A stretch of 64,000 nucleotides of DNA from positions 2,604,001 to 2,668,000 of the forward strand of contig NZ_CP020373.1 in NCBI RefSeq assembly GCF_003957745.1, written 5' to 3'. The notes under the pieces are model-generated. The model did not search any database, had not been told where the DNA came from, and worked only from the letters and a program-made list of their open reading frames with translations. Positions within the stretch are counted from its first letter, which is position 1; each line of letters opens with the position of its first letter. This document shows, piece after piece, positions 36,221 to 44,732 of this stretch. The stretch comes from Shewanella khirikhana (GTDB lineage: Bacteria; Pseudomonadota; Gammaproteobacteria; Enterobacterales; Shewanellaceae). A program made the translations under genes and the position numbers.

Positions 36221-37351
36221 TCAGCTGTTCAGATCCTGGAAGAACTTCTTCACCCCATCGAAAAAGCCTTCAGCCTTGGGGCTGTGTTTTTTCGACTCAC
36301 CGGTGAGGCTGGCTTCAAATTCGCGCAGCAGTTCTTTCTGACGCTCAGACAGGTTGACCGGCGTCTCCATCACCACTTTACACAGCAGATCGCCCACGGC
36401 ATGGCTGCGAACCGATTTTACGCCCTTTCCACGCAGACGGAACATGCGTCCGGTCTGGGTTTCGGCCGGGATCTTCAGGCTCACTTTGCCATCCAGGGTC
36501 GGCACTTCGATTTCACCGCCAAGGGCAGCCTTGGCAAAGGAAATCGGCACTTCACAGTAAAGGTTGTTGCCGTCGCGAACAAAAATCGGGTGTTCACGCA
36601 CGGTTACCTGTACATACAGATCTCCCGGTGGTGCACCGAACTCACCCGCTTCACCTTCACCGGCCAGACGGATACGGTCGCCGGTATCGACACCGGCCGG
36701 AATTTTCACCGACAGGGTCTTGGTCTTCTCAACACGGCCATTGCCATGACACTTGCTGCAAGGATCTTTGATTATCTTGCCGCGGCCATGACAGGTTGGA
36801 CAGGTCTGCTGCACGGCAAAGAAGCCCTGGCGCATCTGCACCTGGCCCATACCATGACAGGTACCACAGGTAGTGGCAGACGAGCCTTTCTTGGCACCTG
36901 AGCCATCACAGCTGTCACAGCCAACCAGGGTTGGCACTTTCAGCTCTTTGGTCAGACCGCGTACGGCCTCTTCCAGTGACAGCTCCAGGTTGTAACGCAG
37001 GTCTGAGCCTCGGGCTGCCTGACGCTGACCACCACGGCGGCCGCCGCCGAAGATATCGCCGAACACATCGCCGAAGATATCACCGAAATCACCGCCACCA
37101 CCGAAACCACCGCCACCGCGGTTGGGATCAACACCGGCATGACCAAACTGATCGTAAGCAGCTTTCTTGTCAGCATCGGTCAGGATTTCATAGGCTTCCT
37201 TAACCTCTTTAAAGCTGGCTTCTGCCTCTTTGTCTCCGGGGTTACGGTCGGGGTGATACTTCATCGCCAGGCGCTTGTACGCCTTCTTGATTTCCCGCTC
37301 GCTGGCGTCACGGCCAACGCCGAGCACCTCGTAATAATCTCGCTTTGACAT
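36221..37351 (-). CDS. dnaJ: Chaperone DnaJ
   Basis: A 376-residue type I J-protein. The J-domain has the invariant HPD (AMKYHPDRN, about 32-40), then a Gly/Phe-rich segment (RGGGGFGGGGDFGDIFGDVFGDIFGGG), then the zinc domain with four C-x-x-C-x-G-x-G repeats (CDSCDGSG, CGTCHGMG, CPTCHGRG, CSKCHGNG), and a C-terminal substrate domain. It loads substrates on DnaK and stimulates its ATPase. It lies 86 bp after dnaK in the same orientation. Confidence 0.98.
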   Translation of the reverse strand: MSKRDYYEVLGVGRDASEREIKKAYKRLAMKYHPDRNPGDKEAEASFKEVKEAYEILTDADKKAAYDQFGHAGVDPNRGGGGFGGGGDFGDIFGDVFGDIFGGGRRGGQRQAARGSDLRYNLELSLEEAVRGLTKELKVPTLVGCDSCDGSGAKKGSSATTCGTCHGMGQVQMRQGFFAVQQTCPTCHGRGKIIKDPCSKCHGNGRVEKTKTLSVKIPAGVDTGDRIRLAGEGEAGEFGAPPGDLYVQVTVREHPIFVRDGNNLYCEVPISFAKAALGGEIEVPTLDGKVSLKIPAETQTGRMFRLRGKGVKSVRSHAVGDLLCKVVMETPVNLSERQKELLREFEASLTGESKKHSPKAEGFFDGVKKFFQDLNS

Positions 37352-37437
37352 ATGCTCACGCTTTCATTGCTTGGCTTGGACAAACGGGCGTGAGGGTTGC
37401 CCCTAACGCCCGCTACCGAGGTAATAAGCCGGGCTTA

Positions 37438-39354
37438 TTACTTCTTGTCGTCTTTCACTTCTTCGAATTCGGCGTCAACAACATCGTCGCCACCGGCATT
37501 GCTGGAAGACTGACCCTGGGCGCTGCCCTCGGCGCTCTGGGCCTTGGCCTGAGCGATTTCCACCAGCTTGGAAGAAGCTTCAATCAGTGCCTGAGTGGCC
37601 TTGTCGATGGCTTCTTTGTCGTTGCCTTTTACAGCCACTTCAACATCGGCGATGGCGGCGTCAATCTTGGCCTTGTCATCGCTGCCCAGGGCTTCACCGG
37701 CTTCTTCAACCTGCTTCTTGGTCGCGTGTACCAGACCATCAGCCTGGTTACGGGCCTGCGCCAGCTCTTCGAATTTCTTGTCTTCGTCGGCATGGGCTTC
37801 GGCGTCACGTACCATTTTTTCGATTTCGTCGTCAGACAGACCAGAAGAAGCCTTGATGGTGATCTTCTGTTCTTTGCCGGTCTTCTTGTCTTTGGCAGAC
37901 ACGTGCAGAATACCGTCGGCGTCGATATCGAAGGTAACTTCAATCTGTGGCATGCCGCGTGGTGCTGGATCAATGCCTTCCAGGTTGAACTGACCCAGTG
38001 ACTTGTTGGCGCTGGCCTGCTTACGCTCACCCTGCAGCACGTGAATGGTCACGGCGCTCTGGTTGTCGTCGGCAGTAGAGAACACCTGGCTTGCCTTGGT
38101 AGGAATAGTGGTGTTCTTTTCAATCAGCTTAGTCATCACCTGACCCATGGTCTCGATACCCAGAGACAGTGGGGTCACGTCCAGCAGCAGTACGTCTTTC
38201 ACGTCACCAGCCAGTACACCGGCCTGAACGGCAGCACCGATAGCCACAGCTTCGTCAGGGTTTACATCCTTACGAGGCTCTTTGCCGAAGAAGTTGGTTA
38301 CAGCTTCCTGAACCTTTGGCATACGGGTTTGACCGCCCACCAAAATCACTTCGTTGATGTCAGACACAGACAGGTCGGCATCGGCCAGGGCCACTTTCAG
38401 CGGCTCCAGAGAACGTTGAATGAGATCTTCAACCAGCGATTCCAGCTTGGCACGGGTCACCTTAACCACCAGGTGTTTTGGACCAGTGGCATCGGCAGTG
38501 ATGTACGGCAGGTTCACTTCGGTCTGGTTGGTGCTGGACAGCTCAATCTTGGCCTTTTCAGCGGCTTCTTTCAGACGCTGCATTGCCAGTGGATCGTTAC
38601 GCAGATCCAGGCCCTGCTCCTTCTTGAACTCGTCAGCAAGGTAGTTGATCAGACGGTTGTCGAAGTCTTCACCACCGAGGTGAGTGTCACCGTTGGTAGC
38701 CAGTACTTCGAAGGTCTGGTCGCCATCGTTGTTGTCGATTTCAATAATGGAGATATCGAAAGTACCACCACCGAGGTCGTACACGGCCACGATGTTGTCG
38801 CCCTGCTTCTTGTCGATACCATAGGCCAGCGCCGCAGCGGTTGGCTCGTTGATGATACGTTTTACTTCCAGACCCGCGATACGGCCGGCATCTTTGGTGG
38901 CCTGACGCTGGGCGTCGTTGAAGTAAGCAGGTACAGTGATAACCGCTTCAGTCACTTCTTCACCGAGGAAGTCTTCAGCCGTTTTCTTCATCTTTTTCAG
39001 CACTTCGGCAGACACCTGTGGAGGTGCCATCTTCTTGCCGCGGCTTTCCACCCAGGCATCACCGTTGTCAGCTTCGATGATCTTGAATGGCATGATGTTC
39101 ACGTCGCGCTGAACTTCGTCGTCTTTGAAACGACGACCAATCAGACGCTTGATCGCGAAGAAAGTGTTGGTTGGGTTGGTGACGGCCTGACGTTTTGCAG
39201 GCTGGCCTACCAGCGTTTCGTCTTCAGTAAACGCAATGATGGAGGGCGTAGTGCGATCGCCTTCAGCGTTTTCAATCACTCGCGCCTTGCCGCCATCGAG
39301 CACAGCTAAACAAGAGTTGGTTGTGCCGAGGTCGATACCGATAATCTTACCCAT
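37438..39354 (-). CDS. dnaK: Chaperone DnaK (Hsp70)
   Basis: A 638-residue Hsp70: the ATPase domain begins MGKIIGIDLGTTNSCLAV, the phosphate-binding VYDLGGGTFDISIIEI and VILVGGQTRMPKV follow, the interdomain linker is DVKDVLLLDVTPLSLG, and there is a substrate domain and C-terminal acidic DAEFEEVKDDKK tail. ATG 39354 is chosen with GGAGG five bases upstream; the frame begins further up at a TTG inside that region. A near-perfect sigma-32 promoter lies 50-80 bases upstream, so it is heat-shock induced. Confidence 0.98.
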   Translation of the reverse strand: MGKIIGIDLGTTNSCLAVLDGGKARVIENAEGDRTTPSIIAFTEDETLVGQPAKRQAVTNPTNTFFAIKRLIGRRFKDDEVQRDVNIMPFKIIEADNGDAWVESRGKKMAPPQVSAEVLKKMKKTAEDFLGEEVTEAVITVPAYFNDAQRQATKDAGRIAGLEVKRIINEPTAAALAYGIDKKQGDNIVAVYDLGGGTFDISIIEIDNNDGDQTFEVLATNGDTHLGGEDFDNRLINYLADEFKKEQGLDLRNDPLAMQRLKEAAEKAKIELSSTNQTEVNLPYITADATGPKHLVVKVTRAKLESLVEDLIQRSLEPLKVALADADLSVSDINEVILVGGQTRMPKVQEAVTNFFGKEPRKDVNPDEAVAIGAAVQAGVLAGDVKDVLLLDVTPLSLGIETMGQVMTKLIEKNTTIPTKASQVFSTADDNQSAVTIHVLQGERKQASANKSLGQFNLEGIDPAPRGMPQIEVTFDIDADGILHVSAKDKKTGKEQKITIKASSGLSDDEIEKMVRDAEAHADEDKKFEELAQARNQADGLVHATKKQVEEAGEALGSDDKAKIDAAIADVEVAVKGNDKEAIDKATQALIEASSKLVEIAQAKAQSAEGSAQGQSSSNAGGDDVVDAEFEEVKDDKK

Positions 39355-39405
39355 GGAGTCCTCCAAAAAATCTTTTAAATGCAGTAATTCGTTGCTTGGT
39401 TTTGG

Positions 39406-39434
39406 ATATGGGGCCGCGGTCTGAACTTTTCAAG
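39406..39434 (-). promoter_or_regulatory. Sigma-32 (heat shock) promoter of dnaKJ
   Basis: On the minus strand CTTGAAA (39428-39434), a 14-base spacer and CCCCATAT (39406-39413) match the RpoH consensus CTTGAAA / CCCCATNT. The position, about 50 bases before the dnaK start, fits. Confidence 0.93.
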
Positions 39435-39624
39435 TCCCGCATGATGCTCGCCACATCTCGTCCTTAACGCCTATATTGGGTCGGTCTTTTCGATTACAAG
39501 GGCCGAATAAAAAATTTTGATCCTTTTTGCAAAATTGATAGCCGAAAAGCGTATAATGCATGCAATCGAAGCGTCAGTGGCCATGCCATTGACAACGTTG
39601 TCTCGGTTCACAGGAACACTATCG

Positions 39625-40536
39625 TTGAAAACCTCAAGTTTGGCCTATGTTTACGGTATGGCTGCCGTACTGCTATGGTCTACGGTTGCCACGGCCTTTA
39701 AGTTGGCACTGGCGCACTATTCGCCTCTGCAGCTGCTGTTTATTGCTGTCATCAGCTCCATCTGTGCCCTTGCTGCCATTTTGGGATATCAGGGCAAACT
39801 GTCATTACTCAAGCGCCAGTTCAAAACGCGGCCGCTGTTTTATCTGCAAACCGGGCTGCTCAATCCTTTCCTCTATTATTTGGTGCTGTTTAAAGCCTAC
39901 GACCTGCTGCCCGCCCAGCAAGCCCTGTCGCTCAATTACACCTGGGCAATTTTATTGCCGCTGCTGGCGGTGCCGCTGCTTGGGCAAAAACTGCGAAAAA
40001 CCGACTTACTGGCGGCGCTTGTGGCCTACGGCGGCGTGTTTGTAATTGCCACCGGTGGCAGCCTGGGTGGCTTTTCGATTGAGAAGCCCACCGGCATGCT
40101 GATGGCGCTCACCAGCACTGTGCTCTGGTGTCTGTACTGGATAGTGAATACCCGCGATAAGGGCGACCCTGTGGTGAGCCTGTTGCTCAGCTTTATGGTG
40201 GGTCTGCCTTTCGTGACCCTGGCAATGCTGGCCACGCAGGGATGGCCAAGCTTTAATCCTCAGGGATTGGCGGCCGCTGTCTATGTGGGTCTGTTTGAAA
40301 TGGGCGTCACCTTCGTGCTGTGGCTGATGGCGCTGAAAACCGCCGAACGCACCGCCAGCATCAGCACCCTGGTATTCCTTTCGCCAGTGATGTCGATTGG
40401 CTTTATCGCGCTGATCCTGGGCGAAGCCATTAAAGCCTCAACCTTTGTTGGGCTGGCGCTGATTCTGTTCGCGCTGGCACTGCAGCAATTGCTGCCACGG
40501 CTTAAAAATACCGCCAAGGCGCCGTTAAGCAGCTGA
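39625..40536 (+). CDS. EamA/DMT-family membrane transporter
   Basis: A 303-residue protein with about ten transmembrane helices in two EamA repeats (VYGMAAVLLWSTVATAFKLAL at the start, and GLFEMGVTFVLWLMALKTAERTASISTLVFLSPV in the second half). Typical drug/metabolite exporters have this fold; the substrate is unknown. The frame is open from 39517, but TATAAT at 39551-39556 is a good -10 element that overlaps the ATG at 39556, so translation must start later. I take TTG 39625, with AGGA nine bases upstream; ATG 39583 is the alternative. Divergent from dnaK. Confidence 0.88.
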   Translation: MKTSSLAYVYGMAAVLLWSTVATAFKLALAHYSPLQLLFIAVISSICALAAILGYQGKLSLLKRQFKTRPLFYLQTGLLNPFLYYLVLFKAYDLLPAQQALSLNYTWAILLPLLAVPLLGQKLRKTDLLAALVAYGGVFVIATGGSLGGFSIEKPTGMLMALTSTVLWCLYWIVNTRDKGDPVVSLLLSFMVGLPFVTLAMLATQGWPSFNPQGLAAAVYVGLFEMGVTFVLWLMALKTAERTASISTLVFLSPVMSIGFIALILGEAIKASTFVGLALILFALALQQLLPRLKNTAKAPLSS

Positions 40537-40547
40537 GCCCGCCCATT

Positions 40548-40575
40548 AAAAAAGCCCCTCGATGGGGCTTTTTTA
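40548..40575. terminator. Bidirectional terminator between transporter and exported repeat protein
   Basis: AAAAAAGCCCC-TCGAT-GGGGCTTTTTT, a classic symmetric terminator serving both convergent genes. Confidence 0.92.
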
Positions 40576-40590
40576 ATGCCGGAAAACCGC

Positions 40591-41217
40591 TTACAGCTTG
40601 TTGATGTCGACTTCGCCTACACCCACATCCACCGCCAGACGGCCCTGACCACCGGCATTGGCCTGATAGCTGGCACTCACCATGGCGCGCTCAACTTCAA
40701 CGTTTTGGCCATTGTGGCTGAAGCTCACATCACCCACACCCGAGTGCAGCGAGATATCGCCATAATCGTGGCTGTGATTCACTTCCACTTCGCCCACACC
40801 CAGGTCGATTTCGACGCTGTTATCCAGTCCGTTGGTTTCGATGCGGCCCACGCCCATGTCCACATTGATGGCGGCTGAGGCCGGAATGGAGATGCGCCAG
40901 TGCTCTTTCACATCGTCGTTGTCGTTAAGACGCAGCGTCAGCTTCTTGCCTTCGGTAAGTTTGGCGTGCAGATCCACATCGCTTACATCCTTGCGGCCAC
41001 CGAAAAACAGGAAACCATCGTTGGAAGGCTCAACCCTTACCTCAATCTGAACTTGCTGGGTATCGGCGGCAACTATCTCCACCTCACCCACGCCCACATC
41101 CAGGGTCAGGGTTTCGCCCTGATAATCAAAACTCTGGGTCAGGGTTTTATCGGCAGCAAACGCAGGTACGGCTAATAACAGTGCAGTCAGGGTGGCTGTG
41201 GTCAGTGCTGTTCTCAT
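40591..41217 (-). CDS. Exported protein built of 'GVGEV' beta repeats
   Basis: A 208-residue exported protein. AAGGAG lies 7 bases before ATG 41217, and the signal peptide ends VPAFA (about residue 21). The mature chain repeats a short beta motif about every 20-25 residues: DVGVGEVEIV, DMGVGRIETN, DLGVGEVEVN, HSGVGDVSFS, DVGVGEVDIN, plus a linking segment with an acidic DNDDV patch. This is the pattern of DUF4097-like adhesin or bactofilin-type beta-helices, so I expect an elongated beta-solenoid in the envelope. The role is unknown. It forms a convergent pair with the transporter. Confidence 0.8.
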   Translation of the reverse strand: MRTALTTATLTALLLAVPAFAADKTLTQSFDYQGETLTLDVGVGEVEIVAADTQQVQIEVRVEPSNDGFLFFGGRKDVSDVDLHAKLTEGKKLTLRLNDNDDVKEHWRISIPASAAINVDMGVGRIETNGLDNSVEIDLGVGEVEVNHSHDYGDISLHSGVGDVSFSHNGQNVEVERAMVSASYQANAGGQGRLAVDVGVGEVDINKL

Positions 41218-41462
41218 TTTGATTCTCCTTGAAACGCGGAACTCTTCAGTTTGTCTAAAGGTTGAGATAGCAAAGAGAATGCCAAAATTTATATCCTTAT
41301 TTTTCAACACGATAAAATTGGCGCAGCGAAAGATGAGTTTCCAAGGCCTCAGCTATTAGTGAATTTCACCATCGACTTGGCCATTCAGACCATACGAGGT
41401 TGAAAACTTCCGTTAACAGGTTTATAACTTGAAACCTCAAGTGCAAAGGAGCGCGCAAGAGC

Positions 41463-41855
41463 ATGAGTCTGGTTATTGACGGCAAACCCCTGTTCCACCT
41501 TTCTCCCAGGGCCGAAATTCGCTTTCGTTACACGGCCTTACTGGTGTGTTTGTTTATGCTCGTGGTGGACCATTATTACGGCAATGTATTCACCACCACC
41601 GCAGTGCTGATGTATTCCATGTTTCTGTTTCCCGCCATTTACCTGAACCGCTATGTACAGCTCAGGTACTTCGCCCACGCCCAGGATCCAATCATTGCCT
41701 TTCGAATTATGTCCATCGCCATCATCATCGGCATGGTTATCGTTTGGAGCATCGCAATTGTGGATTACATCGTCGACCCGCCGGTCTTCCCCAAAGAAGA
41801 AAGGCTGAAAGAGCTGATGGGCGATCAATACGTGCCACCGAAAAAACCACGCTGA
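41463..41855 (+). CDS. Three-helix inner-membrane protein
   Basis: A 130-residue protein with three hydrophobic segments (about 24-38, 46-65, 80-105), a short basic N-terminus and a charged tail ending VPPKKPR. I do not recognise a family. The preceding bases (AAAGGAGCGCGCAAGAGC) contain GGAG but 12 or so bases from the ATG, so the ribosome site is poor. It is divergent from the beta-repeat protein gene (245 bp apart). Confidence 0.75.
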   Translation: MSLVIDGKPLFHLSPRAEIRFRYTALLVCLFMLVVDHYYGNVFTTTAVLMYSMFLFPAIYLNRYVQLRYFAHAQDPIIAFRIMSIAIIIGMVIVWSIAIVDYIVDPPVFPKEERLKELMGDQYVPPKKPR

Positions 41856-41867
41856 TAAAAAGACAAT

Positions 41868-41895
41868 AAAAAAGCCGCTTGATGCGGCTTTTTTA
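41868..41895. terminator. Bidirectional terminator, membrane protein / proA
   Basis: AAAAAAGCCGC-TTGAT-GCGGCTTTTTT lies between the convergent 3' ends. Confidence 0.92.
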
Positions 41896-41917
41896 GTGGC
41901 TGCTGTAACTTATCGGT

Positions 41918-43183
41918 TCAGCGGCAGGTGTAGTCGCCGATGGCGAGCCACTTGTAGGTGGTCAGCGCTTCCAGTCCCATTGGCCCTCTGGCATGCAGCT
42001 TCTGGGTGCTGACCGCTACTTCGGCGCCAAGGCCGAACTGACCGCCATCGGTAAAGCGGGTCGAGGCATTGACATACACCGCCGACGAATCCACCTCATT
42101 CATAAAGTGGGTCGCTGCGGCGAGATTGTCGGTAAGAATCGCCTCTGAGTGCCCGGATGAATAGCGGCGGATATGGTTGATGGCTGTGTCTATATCAGGC
42201 ACGACCCGCACCCCCAGGGTGAGCGACAACCACTCGATGCCAAAACTCTCCTCGGTTGCCGCTTCAGAGGCCAAGCCAGCGCCTGTCAGTACCTCCCGGC
42301 TTTGCTCACAGGCCACCAGCTTCACACCTTGCTGCTGCAAAGCCTTGGCAAGCTGCGGCAACCAGTCGAGTTTATCCTGATGGATAAGCAGGGTATCCAG
42401 CGCATTACACACGGTCGGACGCTGCACCTTGGCATTGATAATCACATCCGCTGCGCGGCCGGTGTCGGCATCCTTATCCAGATACAAATGACAAATACCA
42501 ATCCCACCCAGAATAACCGGAATGGTCGCCTGCTCGGCGCACAGCCGCTGCAGTCCCTGGCCGCCTCGGGGCACTATCATGTCGACATGTTTATCGAGCT
42601 TCAAAAGCCCGGTCACCAAAGCACGGTCTGGATTATCAATCAGTTGCACGCAATCTTGCGGCAGTCCTTGCTGATTCAGCCCCCGGCGAATAGCGGCCGC
42701 CAGTGCCAGGTTCGATTCACGGGTTTCCTTGCCGCCACGCAAAATGACCGCATTACCGGTTTTCAGCGCCAGCACCGCAATCTCCACGGTAACATTGGGG
42801 CGCGCCTCGTAGATCACCCCAATAACCCCAAGGGGCACCCGGCGGCGACTGAGGCGAATACCGTTATCCAGCACGCGGTTATCAAACTCTTCACCCACAG
42901 GATCGGCAAGGGATATTACATTGTCGATATCGGCGATAATGGCATTAAGCCGCGCCTCATCCAGCAGCAGCCTGTCTATCATGGCATCGTTGAGCCCGGC
43001 TTCGCGGGCGGATGCCACATCACGGCGATTTGCCGCCAAAATTGTGCTGCTGTCGGCGTGAAGCTCAGCGGCAATAGCCGCAAGCAGCTGATTTTTAGCT
43101 TGAATACCCAGATTTGCCAACGCAAAACCCGAGGTCTTTGCCGCTTGCCCCAGTTGTTCCAAATACGCTTGTTGCTCGCTCAT
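41918..43183 (-). CDS. proA: Gamma-glutamyl phosphate reductase
   Basis: A 421-residue aldehyde-dehydrogenase-type enzyme, second step of proline synthesis: NADPH-dependent reduction of glutamyl phosphate to the semialdehyde. The nucleotide-binding EARPNVTVEIAVLALKTGNAVILRGGKE is at about 125-155; the active-site cysteine lies in RPTVCNALDTLLIH near residue 255; DSSAVYVNASTRFTDGGQFGLGAEVAVSTQKLHARGPMGL is typical of the C-terminal half. Its start shares one base with the proB stop (TGATG), so the two are translationally coupled. Confidence 0.97.
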   Translation of the reverse strand: MSEQQAYLEQLGQAAKTSGFALANLGIQAKNQLLAAIAAELHADSSTILAANRRDVASAREAGLNDAMIDRLLLDEARLNAIIADIDNVISLADPVGEEFDNRVLDNGIRLSRRRVPLGVIGVIYEARPNVTVEIAVLALKTGNAVILRGGKETRESNLALAAAIRRGLNQQGLPQDCVQLIDNPDRALVTGLLKLDKHVDMIVPRGGQGLQRLCAEQATIPVILGGIGICHLYLDKDADTGRAADVIINAKVQRPTVCNALDTLLIHQDKLDWLPQLAKALQQQGVKLVACEQSREVLTGAGLASEAATEESFGIEWLSLTLGVRVVPDIDTAINHIRRYSSGHSEAILTDNLAAATHFMNEVDSSAVYVNASTRFTDGGQFGLGAEVAVSTQKLHARGPMGLEALTTYKWLAIGDYTCR

Positions 43184-44316
43184 CAGCGCTCACCTCCCGC
43201 CAATACCACCATATCGTTGCGATGCACAGCGGCATCGCCATAGTCATAGCCAAGCAGCGGCTCAATATCATCGGAGTGTTTACCTGCGATGGCGCTAAGC
43301 GCCCTGGCCTGATAGCGGGCTATGCCCCTGGCAACCACCCTGCCCTCGGGGCTTAGCAGCTCCAGGGTATCGCCGCGCTCAAACTCACCTTCCACCGAGA
43401 CAATGCCCTTGGCCAGTAGACTTCGGCCACGGCTCGTCACGGCAGCCACGGCGCCGGCGTCCAGATACAGCCGCCCCTTGGCTTTGGGACCGGCTAAAAT
43501 CCACTGTTTGCGGCTCTCAAGCGGGCTTTCGATAGCAAGAAAACGGGTGCCAACCGCCTCACGGCTGGCGGCCTTTTGGATCACTTCCGAATGATGACCT
43601 GAGGCGATAATCACCTCGATACCTGCGCGGCGGGCGATATCTGCCGCTTCAAGCTTGGTGGCCATACCGCCGGTACCAAGACCGGACACAGAGCCCCCGG
43701 CCAGCAAACGCAGGCTGTCGTCAATGTGCTGCACTTCCGGAATGAGCCTGGCGTTGGGCTCCTTGCGGGGGTCGGCATCAAAGAGGCCTTTTTGGTCGGT
43801 GAGCAACATCAGAAGGTCGGCATCGCACAGGAGCGCCGCCCTGGCCGACAGGTTGTCGTTGTCGCCCACTTTGATTTCGGTGGTCGCCACCGCATCATTT
43901 TCATTAATGATGGGAATAATCCCCTGCGCCAGCAGCGCATTGAGGGTATCGCGGGCATTGAGATAACGCTCGCGGTCGTGCAGATCCGCCCGGGTCAGCA
44001 ACAGTTGGCCCACATGCAGGCCGTAAATGCTGAACAATTGTGACCAGGCGAGAATGAGCTGGCTTTGCCCGACAGCAGCCAACAGCTGTTTGTTGGCCAT
44101 GGTGTCGGGCAGAACCGGGTAACCCAGATGTTCACGGCCAGCAGCAATGGCACCCGAGGTCACCAACACCACTTCCACACCTGACTTCATCAGTGCTGCC
44201 ATCTGTCTGGCCAGCTCCACCATATGCGCCTTATCCAGCGATTTGCTGCCGGAGGTGAGCACACTGGTTCCCAGTTTTACCACTACCCGCCGGTAGCCTT
44301 GCTCATTCGAGTTCAT
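43183..44316 (-). CDS. proB: Glutamate 5-kinase
   Basis: A 377-residue enzyme, first step of proline synthesis: ATP-dependent phosphorylation of glutamate. The amino-acid kinase domain (RRVVVKLGTSVLTSG, VLVTSGAIAAGREHLGYP, IIPIINENDAVATTEIKVGDNDNLSARAA, SGLGTGGMATKLEAADIARRAGIEVIIASG) is followed by a C-terminal PUA domain (about 280-377, ILAGPKAKGRLYLDAGAVAAV). Feedback inhibition by proline is known for the family. Its upstream region has been partly taken over by a degenerate MITE (44346-44603), which leaves only about 28 bases before that element. Confidence 0.97.
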   Translation of the reverse strand: MNSNEQGYRRVVVKLGTSVLTSGSKSLDKAHMVELARQMAALMKSGVEVVLVTSGAIAAGREHLGYPVLPDTMANKQLLAAVGQSQLILAWSQLFSIYGLHVGQLLLTRADLHDRERYLNARDTLNALLAQGIIPIINENDAVATTEIKVGDNDNLSARAALLCDADLLMLLTDQKGLFDADPRKEPNARLIPEVQHIDDSLRLLAGGSVSGLGTGGMATKLEAADIARRAGIEVIIASGHHSEVIQKAASREAVGTRFLAIESPLESRKQWILAGPKAKGRLYLDAGAVAAVTSRGRSLLAKGIVSVEGEFERGDTLELLSPEGRVVARGIARYQARALSAIAGKHSDDIEPLLGYDYGDAAVHRNDMVVLAGGER

Positions 44317-44345
44317 ATTGTTCCAGTAAAAAAAGCCGAACTTAC

Positions 44346-44603
44346 CGAATAAGTCCCGTGCTTGCTCTGCGTGTGCTTAAAGTGGATAGATGCAAGGCAC
44401 AGTTCGCAGCGAATGGCCCTAGTCCTTCGCAAGAACTGTAACGCAGCAGATACCGCTTGTAAGCCACGCCCTACGGGGCTTTGATAGCAACACCATTTCG
44501 GCGTTATTCAACTTCAGCAGGCCTCGGCATGCCTTCAGTTGAATGCCTTGAACTGTCGTCGCTATCCAAGCCAGAGCTGTGCGAGGACTTGTTCGCACCA
44601 TCC
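44346..44603 (+). mobile_element. MITE with IS5-type ends, copy 2 (left end eroded)
   Basis: Nearly identical to copies 1 and 3 over about 258 bases, in the same orientation. The left inverted repeat has lost its first eight bases, and the right one has a single change (CCATCC for CCTTCC). No CTAA duplication is recognisable. It should not be mobile any more. It lies between the proB start and the permease terminator. Confidence 0.88.
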
Positions 44604-44684
44604 CTTATACCCAAAGCAAGCGCCCTTGCACAACGGGGCCGGGTAATATTTGCCACAAAAAGCACCTTTGCTGAAAAATCCCAT

Positions 44685-44714
44685 AAAAAAAGGGCCATAC
44701 ACTGTATGACCCTT
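44685..44714 (-). terminator. Terminator of the NCS2 permease gene
   Basis: On the minus strand AAGGGTCATAC-AGT-GTATGGCCCTT, one mismatch, is followed by TTTTTTTATGG, 18 bases after the stop codon at 44733. Confidence 0.88.
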
Positions 44715-44732
44715 AATCACTGAGCGCTTTAT

